Origin: Crambe crambe
Lineage: Eukaryota > Porifera > Demospongiae > Poecilosclerida > Crambeidae
Direction: 5' to 3'
Assembly: GCA_963924555.1 (NCBI GenBank)
Contig: OZ004592.1
Coordinates: forward strand, 1,116,001 to 1,180,000
Length of the DNA: 64,000 bases
Shown: one piece after another, positions 23,806 to 34,136 of the stretch
Layout: each line of letters begins with the position of its first letter
How positions within the stretch are numbered: position 1 is the stretch's first letter
Position numbers and translations under genes: made by a program
The notes under the pieces: model-generated
Seen by the model: the letters and a program-made list of their open reading frames with translations, nothing else
The model's database searches: none
Told to the model about the DNA's origin: nothing

Positions 23806-24099
23806 ATGAGATGGATAATAGGTAATGATCTGCAAATATAATAAATAAATTTAAAAAATGAAAGAAACAAGAAAAAAAACAACAACATTTATTTAAATAA
23901 ATGAAGGTGATGTAGGGATGACTAGTTAACTGGTCAAAAAAGAGTTGAAACAAGAGCTGAATGGATGAGATTATGAAAGGATGAAGTCGAATCTGGGTGC
24001 AGTCACTAGGTGTGACGTGCCCACATTAATTTTATTTAAATAAATGTTATTTTTTTACTTGTTGATATTCTAGCAGTCATTATCGTAGATATTTTTCAT

Positions 24100-24225
24100 G
24101 TGTAGGACACTTTTGCAACAGTCACCAGTGTGTATAGGACACATATGTCCTACTAAAGTTCAGGCATTTCTTGTACAGTCACCAGTGTGTTGTGGGACAC
24201 ATAATATTATGTCCTACTAGAGTGA
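24100..24225. repeat. Two-unit tandem repeat with palindromes
   Basis: Two units of about 63-70 bases share CAGTCACCAGTGTGT and a GGACACAT/ATGTCCTACTA palindrome. No gene is associated. Confidence 0.6.
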
Positions 24226-24239
24226 AGGTCATTTTTTCA

Positions 24240-25386
24240 AAGTGAATGGGAAAGTGCCAACTTTGACTGGTATCTTGACCAATGAATAAAGTGTAGGAAA
24301 ATTTCCTGCAAAATAGTGTTTGTAACTACTCAGGGTCTCAGGGAGTTGATGTAAAACGCCAGGGGTGTATTGGCAAACGTTCAAACAAGTGAGATCAGGA
24401 TAACTGAATTTAATCATTGCCCATACATACACGTGAATGACGTAATGACACATAAATGAATGAATAATAAATGTGTCCATTACACATCCCCCTCCTTAAG
24501 AGGTTAGTTCGGCCTCAAATCCACAGTAAACTAATAACACTACAACACAAATAATGGGGATAACATACACTGGCATGACTAACACAAGTTGTGACTACAT
24601 ACATGCATAACCCATAAAATGAATACACACTATACCCACATACAATCAGGATATTACATAACAATCAGGATAACGTAAATAACAAAGTCAGCTAGTTCAT
24701 AAGTTCATATTGCTTACTTGGATGGGTACACATTTTTCCTTGATGGAATTCAATATCTCTCCTCTGGCCACGTGATAGGCAACAGCAATAGCAAACAACC
24801 CGCAATTACTGGAACCTCTCTGCTTTAAAGGGACATGGTCAATCGTCCCTATGCCATCATCTTCTAAGTCTTTAATGAATGCTTGATAGATTAGAACTAC
24901 ACTGACAAGTCAATGATCAATCAGACATGCATGCTATCCAAAACAGTCACTCGACCATCTGTACTGGTAAAAGCAACCCAGTGATTACCATCTACATGAA
25001 GTAGAGGTGTACCATCTTCACTCTTGTAATTATTGTGCACCTACTAAACAATAACAGGCTTAGTTTTAGTTCCCATGGCCTAAACAATAAGCTCCAGCTG
25101 AAGTCCAGGTTGAAAGAATAATCTAACCTTTCTCTTTTCTGATCTTTGCTTAGACCACTTGAGATACCTTCATGCATGGGAGAGCTAATTGCACATGTGG
25201 TCATCAAATCCTAAGGGGGGTTACTAAAACCTAGAAATGGGTGACTTGGGGGTTATGTAGCTAATACTAGAATTTCGTGACCCCCAGTCACTGGATACTG
25301 GGGGTCACCAGATCCTCCAACACCGGTAACAAATGATGACGTAATGACATAAATGTTAATTAGTATTCATAGTATGTACATATAGT
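24240..25386 (-). mobile_element. Retroelement-like insertion with LTR-type end and ULP1-like protease debris
   Basis: On the minus strand a polypurine run (AAGGAGGGGGA at about 24486-24496) is followed at once by TGTGTAATGG, the usual arrangement at the start of a 3' LTR. The motif ATGACGTAATGACA is found near 24436 and again near 25336, near both ends of the insert. Between them is a broken ULP1-type protease. No reverse transcriptase is visible. The right edge interrupts gene E at about 25,387. The LTR reading is tentative. Confidence 0.4.
24712..25050 (-). pseudogene. ULP1-like cysteine protease pseudogene
   Basis: Two blocks show the C48 peptidase plan: LLHVDGNHWVAFTSTDGRV with TVLDSM holds the catalytic His (NHW) and Asp (LDS), and VPLKQRGSSNCGLFAIAVAY holds the Gln and Cys. 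They lie in different frames with a TGA between. ULP1-type proteases are often carried by transposons in invertebrates, which fits the setting. Confidence 0.7.
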
Positions 25387-28300
25387 CTACCACACATCTT
25401 GACTGGCCTGCATCAGAGGTGTCCACCCATTCTGTGAAAAGATCATAATTATAACAGACATTTTATTTCTTGTTGTGCAGACTGAGCATAGCTAATTACA
25501 TCTGCCTGAAGGTTCACATCAGCTCCTGCATCAAGTAAATTCTCTGCCACTTTCTGACGGTTTGCCTCTGCCTCTGGTGATTTACCCCTAGATTGTTCTG
25601 CCCACATCAAAGCAGACCACCCACGCTGTATATATAGCAATGGTATCAATTGTTATATGTTACTCACCATTTATTATTACCATTTTATTGCACATGTTGA
25701 CTTCAGTTTTGATTGGATCCAATAGAGCTTCAACAGTCTCACATTGTCCTGTTCGGCTAGCCAATATAAGAGGGGTGAAACCATTCTAGAATGAGGAGAA
25801 GGATATGTTCTACACCATACACAAGTGTATATTATAGTCACAACCCACAAGTGCAGCTTTGTTAGGATCTGCTCCATTTTGCAGTAGACACTTTACAGTT
25901 TCTGTATGGCCTTCTTGACTTTCCCACATCAGTGGTGTCCATCGTAGCTAGAATAACAATAATGGTGATTCTTAACTATTGAAAGCATACAAAGATAATT
26001 ATTGTATATGAACTAGTTATAATACGATAACACTCAGAATTAAATAACAAACTGAAACTTACTGGGTCAGCTTCTCTATGATTTGGTTTGGCACCCATCT
26101 TCAGCAATCTTTCTACCTCCTCATGATTCCCTGCTCTGGCTGCTCGCATCTATGCATGGTGTGCTAGGCACATCAAACTTGCTGCATGATATAGCAGTCT
26201 GACTATACTCACAAGTTTGGCTTCTTTGGAGAAAGGAGTAATGGTTTTGCTTATTGCTGATAGTACTCTTCTACCCAGTCCTTTACTCTAAATAGAGAGG
26301 AATTAATGAGGGTTTGCTCTGAGCTCTGGATAAGAACTTTCATGTGATCAAACACTTATACATTGTTCACACTTCACACTATGATTATAGTATGAGTAAT
26401 AATAATGGGCTGAGTATCTTATAAATAGCCATGCATGCATGTGCACATGATACACTATTATCTTTGTTACCTTTTGTACTGGTGCTTTCTCTTCTTCAGT
26501 ACAAGTGCCCCTTTTGTCTGTATCTTCATTGTCACATGTAGCATTCTCATCTTTAACACCAAGTAGTTCCTCTACAATCCTTTGATGTCCATTCTTCATG
26601 GCAATATCCACAGGCTTATTCCCTTCCTGAAGAAAAAAAATGATTGATTGATTGATTGATTGATTGAGAAATCTTCATAGGAATAAAATGAATTTCTCTA
26701 GTCTCTATACCTTATCTTTGATGTCTATATCCCTTTCCAACGAAGACAGTTCAATTAAACACTTCGCAATTTCCAGATTTCCATTCTCAGCAGCAGCATG
26801 AAGAGCTGTAAAACCCTTCTCCTGTCACATGATATCAATAACTACGATAAGCACATGAGCTATCGTCCATGCAACGATAACTACATTTTCCTGAATGGCT
26901 GAGTTGGCTCCCATATCCAGTAGATATTTGACGGTCTCGATGTGGTTTGCAGCAGAAGCTGAAATCAGAGCTGTGGATCCAGTCTACATGTACAACCCAC
27001 CCAGGTAGGCTGATGATCAGTTGAACATTAGTTATAGTATACCTCATCTTGCGCATTCACTTTAGCTCCAGAATCTATTAAAAACTCAATGATGTCCTGA
27101 TGTCCATGCCCAGCAGTCATCAGAAGTGCTGATGACTGGATAAATAAATAAATAAATAAGTCAGAATTCATCTCAAGGTCTGTCTTTCTCCCTTCATGGT
27201 AACTTACTTGCATTTCCCTGATATTGATGCCAGGAACTTTCAGTAAGGATTCTATTTCAATCTTCTTACCATTTCTACAAGCATCTGATAGACGATGACG
27301 AGCCTAAAACATTTTTGTGATTGTCACCATTATCTGATCCAATCATTAGCAAATACATGTAGCTACCGTAAATATATAACTCATTTTCTAAGTTCCCAAA
27401 AGTCTTATGTAGCTAGATAGTGATAGCTCTAGCTCTATACCTTGGACATGTTCAGTTTGGCATGTATTTCTTCATCGTATATACATTCTTCATTTATGAG
27501 TATCCAAGTGATGTGATGTTGAGTAAAAAACTCCTTTGATAGTGGACCAATTTCACACATCTTTGCTGATACTTCAGAAGATACCAGCCAATTGATTTCA
27601 ATGCAACGGTTACGAATACTCTGGAGCAAGACAGTTGGTTGGTTCAGTCTAAGATACCCAGACAGAGATGCCCAAAGATCCTGGATGTACTCTAATGACT
27701 TTTCAGTAATAGTTACATCCATTAACTTTAAACTGAGACTATCAAGGTCGGATTTACGGTTCATCCCATGAAATCTTTGCTTGTAGTCAGTTGAACAAAC
27801 AAGTAACTCTTCAATACTTCTATCATGCAAGAAGTTTAGGATACTGGTGACACTCAAGTAGTTATTGAGATGGTCATGATAGTCATCAAATGCTGCTTGA
27901 ACTCTCTGATGATCTTCTCCCTTCAGTATACATGATATTGTATCTTTCAATGGGAAGTAATTCCATGGATTCAATATCTTGCTCATTCTTGCTTTTTCCA
28001 AATAGTCGCGTACATTAATAGCTCCCTCTACCAGTTCAGGAGGGAAGAACATATCGCCAAAATAGCGAAATTTAGTGAATCCAATATTTCTCTCCTCTAA
28101 AAGTGTAATCATATCATTTTCAAGCGATAAGTACTTTGCTTGGATATGTACTTCAGTTCTACGAGAGATTTGTTTACCTGTGTGTACATACATACCAATA
28201 AAAATAAATATGGTCATATACTCGATTTATATCATGCACCAATGGATTTGGTAAACATTTATTATACAAAGGTTTTTTTACCAATTGTGCTCTTTATTCT

Positions 28301-31300
28301 TGCACGTGGTAAGTAATCTGGTGGTGGTGGTGGTGGTGGTGCTGGTGGTAAAGGAGGCAAGGATCCAGAATCCTGTGAATCGCCTTTAATAAGTTGGAGA
28401 GGTGGCATGTCATAAGTTGATTCTATTCTATCTTTGATTTTTTTTGCAAGAACATTTTCATTACTCTTCTCCAGTGCTTCGATCAATTTCTCCCAGCTTG
28501 GACTCTGATCTTGTTGAAACCAAGCATCAATTGTCATATCTTTCATATCATCATCACCACCACTACAAGATTTATCTATTTCTGACATCTGAGTAGTTGA
28601 AATTCCAAGCTGTACTTGAAGATAAGGCATATGTTTAAACGACACCTCTTTGATAGCCCTGAAAATATTTTGTTTGGTACACTCAGGTAGTGTAGATCGT
28701 TCAGGGGTCGAGCGTCCACTATCAACAGGATGTGGACTATTCCCCAAAGCACTGGATAAAATATCTAAGAAAAAAGGAAATAATACTTAACTTCATCCAC
28801 CTCCCTATCACCTATAGTTACAGATGTAGAGGTATCTACCATATTCACTCTCCAATCTTTTTCGTACATCATCAAAATATGACTCATCTAGTACAGCAAT
28901 GAAATCCTTGAAGCAATTGTGGTTGATTGCAACAGCAGCGAGTGCATCGCTTAATAGCTTATTGGCCTTTTCAGCATTTGAAATGTCTCGTTGCATTTCC
29001 TCCATCGTAGATTCTGAAATTAATGATTTACTCCAAAGCTTGCTAGCTAAGGAGTGAACAGACGACTTCATAACCTGTGCAAGCTCATGGTGGAGTGAGT
29101 GAAGAGTCCTGTATTCAACGGAATCAGATCCCTTATCAGGATGATCTGAATTGTAAAATATGCATATCATTTGGGATCAACTTTGGCATAATAACAGTCC
29201 ATTGTATGCATGCTCTCATGCTCTTTTATAATCCACCCCTTGCCTAGCAGCTAGAGCCTTTACTGAAGAGTAGGATACCAAAAGTCAATGCTGAGCTTAC
29301 TAGACTTCAAAACAAAAGTTGCTGGAATCAGGCATCAGAGATTTTCTAAGTTTTTTGAGCATGCGCGACCTGATGACCTTTGATCCCAGAAACCATTCCC
29401 AAATTCAAAAATCGCTTTACCAACTGCTTCGTTCGCCAATTGAATATGTTACAGGTTGTTTGACACTAGTACTAGTGTCAAGCAATCTTGTAGCTACATG
29501 TACACGACATAATGGTTCGACGATCATCTGCATTACATAACATTACATTACATTTGCACATGCATAAACTTAGACAGCATCGATACGTACATCCCCGATC
29601 ACATGCACAGATATCAGAATGTCATGCACAAAATTAAACTACAAATATCACATCCAGAGCACATGATTTTCACCTTTGGTTTCACAGTCCAATCCATGTC
29701 GATCCAGAACATCAGGCTCACCCCACAATGTACTGTATTCCTCTAGTAATATAAACTAAATACTAAAAAAGTATAAATAATTTAAATTAAAAAGTATAAA
29801 TAATTTACAGGTTTGTTTCCATCCAGAATGAAATATACAGAGTTTATTGCAGCTGGGCTTTAAATTTAAGGATGCATCTAGTTACCTCATACCCATGCAG
29901 GTACATAATTTAGAGCCTGCATAGGTATGAGGCTAACATTTAGTATTTGCATGGTTACTACATGCATAAATAGCCAAGAACTATGTGTACATACACTCAC
30001 CCCTTTTAGCTTCTGGCATGATTGTGGCCTCCTCATATTCATAATACACCTGCTCACTGTGAATCTTTAACACACCAATTTGCCTTAACTCATCTTCTTG
30101 CTGACGACTTAGAGAAATCTTGTTGAATTCATGAAGGCAAATATAAATCAATTCGATGCAACCATCTTTGATCTCAAGAAGACGTATCTTTGTTTGCAAC
30201 ATGTCTGATAACCTTGTACTAATCTTTTTAATATCTTTTAGTTGAACAGTAAAGAGGTCATCAAGTTTGACATGATGGTAAGTATGCTTTTCTCCTGATA
30301 ATTCAGCATTAAATACACCAGAAGGCACTTCACAAAGTCTCCTTTCACAATAATGCTCGAATTCCGACTCATATGCATCCAAAAGATTTAGTAGGCTTTC
30401 ATCCTCATTGCAGTAACCTCGAATGATGGCACTCAATATTTCATAATCAAAAAATGACCAATACTTACTGATTTTTATCAGTGACTTGCAGAGGTCGGTT
30501 TCCTTCTCAAGTTCCTCTGGGACATTATTTTCATCAAACAAATTTTCAAATATTAATATCAACTCGTCCACTGTAGTTTTTTGCCTCTTCAAATTTTGTT
30601 CTGTTCTAGCTACTAAAATCGTAAATCTTTTCTTCATTTTTTCACTATCATATATTAGCTTTGCAATGAACTCCTCTCTCTCTTCTTCCGTTAAGTTTTC
30701 CACATTCAGAAATGGAAACTTTTGAATTTCAGGTGAAACAGCTGGAATAAGATCATAATAACATATAATCAGCTCACAACTACTTCCTCTCCCTGAGGGG
30801 TCCCCTAACCCCTCTCTTTCTCCCTCTGAAAGTAAAGATATTCATGCAATGCTTTGATACGGTCATAGTTTCCACATCTACCCAAATGTCAGTCTGGGAT
30901 GCTGTATTTGGCTAGCTATAACAGTCTGCTATTCATAACAGTCTGACTAGTCTCGTGTATCTGGCTATAGATCTAGTTACCTGTCATTTTCTCCTGTTTA
31001 CTCTTCAGTTCATCAAAACTTTCATGTATTTTTTTAGCTAGATCTTCCAACCAACCAAATCTTTTAAGAATATCAAGAAACACATGAAACTTCTCAGGGA
31101 ATGTTCTAACTTTACTGGTGACTCGGTGCACGAGTTCAGTCGCCCTTGTCTGTGGCTCTTTAGCTTGAATCTGTGCCGAACTCTGCATCGAGGGTGGGAT
31201 TATTCGTTCTGCTACTAATTCATTAGCAACGGCAAGTACATCTGCTGATATCTCTGATATTAGATCAACTGTACATTTAAGCATAGTCGAATACTCAACA

Positions 31301-31323
31301 CTTTCCTTATCTTTTGTAGCCAT
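25387..31323 (-). CDS. Gene E: double CARD-like, death-domain, double helical-domain, ankyrin protein (3' truncated)
   Basis: Exons with phase-consistent edges are CARD-like 30981-31323 (ATG 31321-31323), helical domain 30001-30741, small linker 29674-29742, second CARD-like 28840-29145, death domain with a polyproline run 28282-28764, and second helical domain 27441-28177. Then come ankyrin exons at about 27212-27304, 27043-27138, 26885-26984, 26712-26820, 26470-26628, 26210-26289, 26060-26150, 25855-25950, 25681-25785, 25504-25626 and 25387-25431. The last repeat runs NGWTPLMQASQD and then VW and a TAG, where relatives continue. The rest of the gene is fragment D. The order CARD-helical-CARD-DD-helical suggests two N-terminal modules joined in tandem. 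A transposon end lies 7 bases before the ATG. Confidence 0.66.
27441..28177 (-). CDS. Exon: second helical domain of gene E
   Basis: A 737-base exon, phase 1 in and 0 out, which switches the frame class from the death-fold part to the ankyrin part. It codes for 245 residues including ILNPWNYFPLKDTISCILKG, matching the WNFIDFDLLE region of genes F and G, and a C-terminal block ending KLNMSK. It contains no known domain. It is more divergent than the copies in F, G and I. Confidence 0.7.
28282..28764 (-). CDS. Exon: death domain and polyproline linker (gene E)
   Basis: A 483-base exon, phase 1-1. Residues about 35-110 form a death domain (VQLGISTTQMSEIDKS, WFQQDQSPSWEKLIEALEKS). A linker with eleven prolines broken by two residues (PLPPAPPPPPPP) follows, coded by repeated GGT on the plus strand. 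The proline run could bind SH3 or WW domains; this is inference. Confidence 0.75.
28840..29145 (-). CDS. Exon: second CARD-like domain (gene E)
   Basis: A 306-base exon, phase 1-1, reading SVEYRTLHSLHHELAQVMKS to FDDVRKRLESEY. It is most like the CARD-like exon of gene F (40851-41162), not that of E's own first exon, so E seems to join two different lineages. The acceptor TTCAG and donor G/GTAGAT are clear. Confidence 0.72.
29146..30000. other. Intron region of gene E with one small exon and repeat debris
   Basis: The exon 29674-29742 (EEYSTLWGEPDVLDRHG) is phase 1-1. The rest has no exon. At about 29400-29460 lies a scrap of a dispersed repeat (TCGCCAATTGAAT) also seen near 7050 and 51330. 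At about 29810-29835 an 11-codon scrap of an ankyrin exon (DGNKPV) appears in reverse. Confidence 0.45.
30001..30741 (-). CDS. Exon: first helical domain of gene E
   Basis: A 741-base exon, phase 1-1, unlike the other full helical-domain exons, which are 1-0. It reads AVSPEIQKFPFLNVENLTEE, then KYWSFFDYEILSAIIRGYC, then YCERRLCEVPSGVF, then KKISTRLSDMLQTKIRLLEI. The WSFFDYEIL motif corresponds to WNFIDFDLL in genes F, G and I. I know similar uncharacterised regions next to death folds in other invertebrate proteins, but have no name for them. Confidence 0.72.
30981..31323 (-). CDS. CARD-like first exon of gene E
   Basis: A 343-base exon from ATG 31321-31323 to donor G/GTAACT, phase 1 out. 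It starts MATKDKESVEYSTMLK, as in gene C. A longer reading frame extends upstream, but its first 20 residues come from the terminal repeat of the adjoining transposon, so the internal Met is the true start. Confidence 0.75.
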
Positions 31324-31330
31324 TTTTCGT

Positions 31331-31640
31331 GGGCCGGTGTCATAGTCAGCGGTGACTCCCCTCGGCGATGACTCCCCGGTCACTCCTGACTAGGGGTGGA
31401 TGACTCCCGGTCACTCATGCCTAGGCGTGGATGACTCCCGGTCACTCACGCCTAGGTCTGAGTGACTCCCCGGTCATTTCTGACTAGTCTATAATGACTC
31501 CCCCCTGGAAAAAATGACTCCCCAGTTCCGAGCACTCTTGACTAGGCGTGGATGACTCCCGGTCACTCACGCCTAGGTCTGAGTGACTCCCCAGTCATTT
31601 CTGACTTGTCTGCCCCTGGAAAAAGACTCACCTGTCCCGA
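31331..31640. repeat. Left subterminal array of the transposon
   Basis: Units built on GTCACTCACGCCTAGG and GACTCCCCGGTCA recur, including a near-exact repeat of about 110 bases (31395-31500 and 31540-31615). They look like dense subterminal binding sites of the kind transposases use. Confidence 0.72.
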
Positions 31641-32032
31641 TTCATTGCATTGCTGCATGCAAAATCATAATAAGTCAAATCCTATAGCCAGGCATTAGGC
31701 AAGATTTTCAGGGAGTTATTGGATAGGGGAGTCATTCATGCCTGTAGGATGTGTCGACTCCCCTTCCATGGCTATCATGGCTGTCCAGTCATCTCAATTC
31801 ATGGAGTCATTCATGCCTAGGATGAAATAGCTCCCATTCCATCCATGCATATATAAATCAGATTGGGGGACGAAATGATGTTTGCTTATAAAGGGGCAAA
31901 TAACTCCCTGTGAATGCACTAAAGTTCATTCTCACACAGCTGATACAATAACAATAATAACAATAAGAAGATAAGCTAGCTATGATTGCATGAATGGCAC
32001 AAAAAATTTTCACTATAATATATTGTCATTAT

Positions 32033-32660
32033 CTACACAGTCTTGGTGAAACCAATTAAAACAATGTTCACATTCAACCATGTTGCCATATGTCTCTGGC
32101 ATAGGCAGTCACAGTATAACTCCAGAATCCGACAGGGGAAGTAATTATCCCTATGCCCCCTTTCCCCCAACTTTGGAAAAGGAGAAAAAATTTTCTTCCA
32201 TAAACATTTAGAAAGATGGCTCCTCATTTCTTCCTGCTGGAATTCAATCTCTCCCACATTTTCTCCTAGTGCTGCATGGACAGCAAAAGCTATCGCAAAT
32301 ACTCCACAATCCACGATACCACTTTGTTGCTGCACAGGAGGAACATGTATGTATAGCATATTCCTGTATTCCATTGTTTCATCATTTTCAGCATCCACTT
32401 CTTCCTGAGCATGAGAAAAACAAATTATAGCTATAATAGCTACCTATGCATGTATGTACCTACGTATACGTATTGTTTCACCATTCTGAACTGGAATCAA
32501 GGCATCGTTTTGGCAGAGCAATGGTGACTGAAATCCACCAATATTCGGAAATTGCATCTTCAAGATATGCTGAGCAAGGATGATATGTTCATCACAGATC
32601 CATTTCCCACTGCACCCAGCACTATATTTTTCATCTTCTTTGGATCTTTCTCTACAATAA
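32033..32660 (-). pseudogene. ULP1-like protease with C-terminal PHD-type finger, frameshifted
   Basis: The N-terminal piece (about 32465-32650) reads KWICDEHIILAQHILKMQFP. The C-terminal piece (32033-32398) reads HVPPVQQQSGIVDCGVFAIA with the Gln and Cys of the C48 family, then QQEEMRSHLSKCL, then ELYCDC. A one-base shift follows, after which another frame gives MPETYGNMVECEHC and WFHQDCV, a PHD-type finger. The section that should hold the catalytic His and Asp is missing, so the protease is dead. Introns are possible between the pieces. Confidence 0.7.
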
Positions 32661-32889
32661 TATATTATGGATTGGTAGCTATTATAGTTGACTATTGATT
32701 TTGAAGCAAACTGTAGCAGATAATCTGTTTTGAGGGGAAGTTGACGAGGACAATTACCAGGTACCTCCTTATTCTGCACAATCTTAGTATGTAGCACAAT
32801 GGTCCATTACAATATCCTGACCTTTTGGGAACCAGTTTTGAGGGGAGATTGACGAGGCGAATTGCCAGGCATAAATTATCAATAGACAT

Positions 32890-33660
32890 GGAAGGGAATC
32901 ATTTCATCCTCAGCATGAATGACTCCCTAAATGGAAGGGGAGTCATTTAGGCATGAATGGCTGCCTGAAAAAAACTATAGCCATGGAAGGAAGTCATTTC
33001 ATCCTAGGCATAAATGACTCCCCGAATCATCAATAGCCATGGAAGGGAATCATTTCATCCTCGGCATGAATGAATGATTCCCTAAATTGAAGGGGAGTCA
33101 TTTCATCCTAGGCATGAATGACACCCTGAAAAATCTATAGCCATGGAAGGGAATCATTTCATCCTCGGCATGAATGAATCCCTAAATTGAAGGAGAGTCA
33201 TTTCATCCTAGGCATGAATGACTCCCTGAAAAATCTATAGAAGTCATTTCATCCTAGGCATAAATGACTCCCCGAAAAATCAATAGCCATGGAAGGGAAT
33301 CATTTCATCCTCGGCATGAATGATTCCCTAAATTGAAGGGGAGTCATTTCATCCTCAGCATGAATGACTCCCTAAATTGAAGGGGAGTCATTTCATCCTA
33401 GGCATGAATGACTCCCTGAAAAATTAATAGCCATGGAAGGGAATCATTTCATCCTCAGCATGAATGACTCCCTAAATGGAAGGGGAGTCATTTCATCCTA
33501 GGCATGAATGGCTGCCTGAAAAATCTATAGCCATGGAGGGGAATTATTTCATCCTAGGCATGAATCAATCAATAGTCATGGAAAGGGAGTCACTTCATCC
33601 TTGGCACGAATGACTCCCTAAATGGAAGGGAGTCATTTCATCCTAGGAATGACTCCCTCC
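32890..33660. repeat. Right subterminal minisatellite of the transposon
   Basis: An array of about 50-60 base units, each with GGGGAGTCATTTCATCCTAG, GCATGAATGACTCCCT and AATCTATAGCCATGGAAG blocks. Within a unit AGTCATT and AATGACT face each other, so each unit is a small palindrome. At least ten units are recognisable. No coding. Confidence 0.85.
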
Positions 33661-33756
33661 TATATAGGAGCAAATGTCATTGACTACCAGAATATGCATG
33701 CATTAAAGTTCAAAGGAAAATGCATCATACAGTGCTTGCACAATGGACAGTTATAA

Positions 33757-33960
33757 TAAATGCACAGTTTTGGTGAAATCAGTTCAAGCAATCTTCACAT
33801 TCCACCATATCTCTGGCATCATAGAGAATCTGACAGGAGCAGTAAATCCATGACACCATTTTTGTTGCTAGCCAGCTATATAGCTATACATAAAAATTGT
33901 CCCACAGGTTCATCATCATCTTCAGCATCAACTTCTTCCTGAGATAAACTAGCTACATGA
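33757..33960 (-). pseudogene. Second, shorter copy of the ULP/PHD 3' end
   Basis: It matches 32040-32110 and 32380-32410 with the middle deleted: MVECEDC, then a TGA where Trp belongs, then FHQNC, and separately EEVDAEDDDEP. The transposon thus carries two part copies of the same gene on either side of the array. Confidence 0.65.
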
Positions 33961-34136
33961 TTTATTGTGATCAGGCGCCAAGGCAGGAATGACCGTGTGG
34001 GGAGTCATTTTCACCAGGGGGGAGTCATTTATGCCTTAGGCAGGAATGACTGGGGGAGTCATTTTCCGGGGGGAGTCATCCGTGACTTTGACACCGGACC
34101 CTCGCAATTAATTTTTTTTTTTTTTTAAATATATTT

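Larger units (their letters stand above)
31331..34100. mobile_element. 2.77-kb terminal-inverted-repeat transposon with ULP1-like gene and GGAGTCATT arrays
   Basis: The left end GGGCCGGTGTCATAGTCAG and following GGTGACTCCCC match, inverted, the right end GGGGAGTCATCCGTGAC then TTTGACACCGGACCC. Inside both ends the motif GGAGTCATT or its complement repeats dozens of times. The centre holds a broken ULP1-like protease and PHD-type finger. No transposase is visible, so it is non-autonomous or uses an unrecognised enzyme. I find no clear target duplication. The superfamily is open; Zisupton/KDZ-like and MULE elements are known to carry ULP1 proteases. Confidence 0.75.

Noticed and set aside
28310-28345. 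GGT triplet repeat taken as a microsatellite
   Set aside because: It codes for the polyproline linker of gene E in an open frame, so I list it with that exon.
30981-31383. N-terminal extension MTGESSPRG... of the gene E first exon
   Set aside because: These residues are coded by the terminal repeat of the adjoining transposon; gene C starts at the homologous internal Met.
33760-33942. Serine-rich plus-strand frame
   Set aside because: It is the antisense of the second ULP/PHD remnant (EEVDAEDDDEP on the minus strand).
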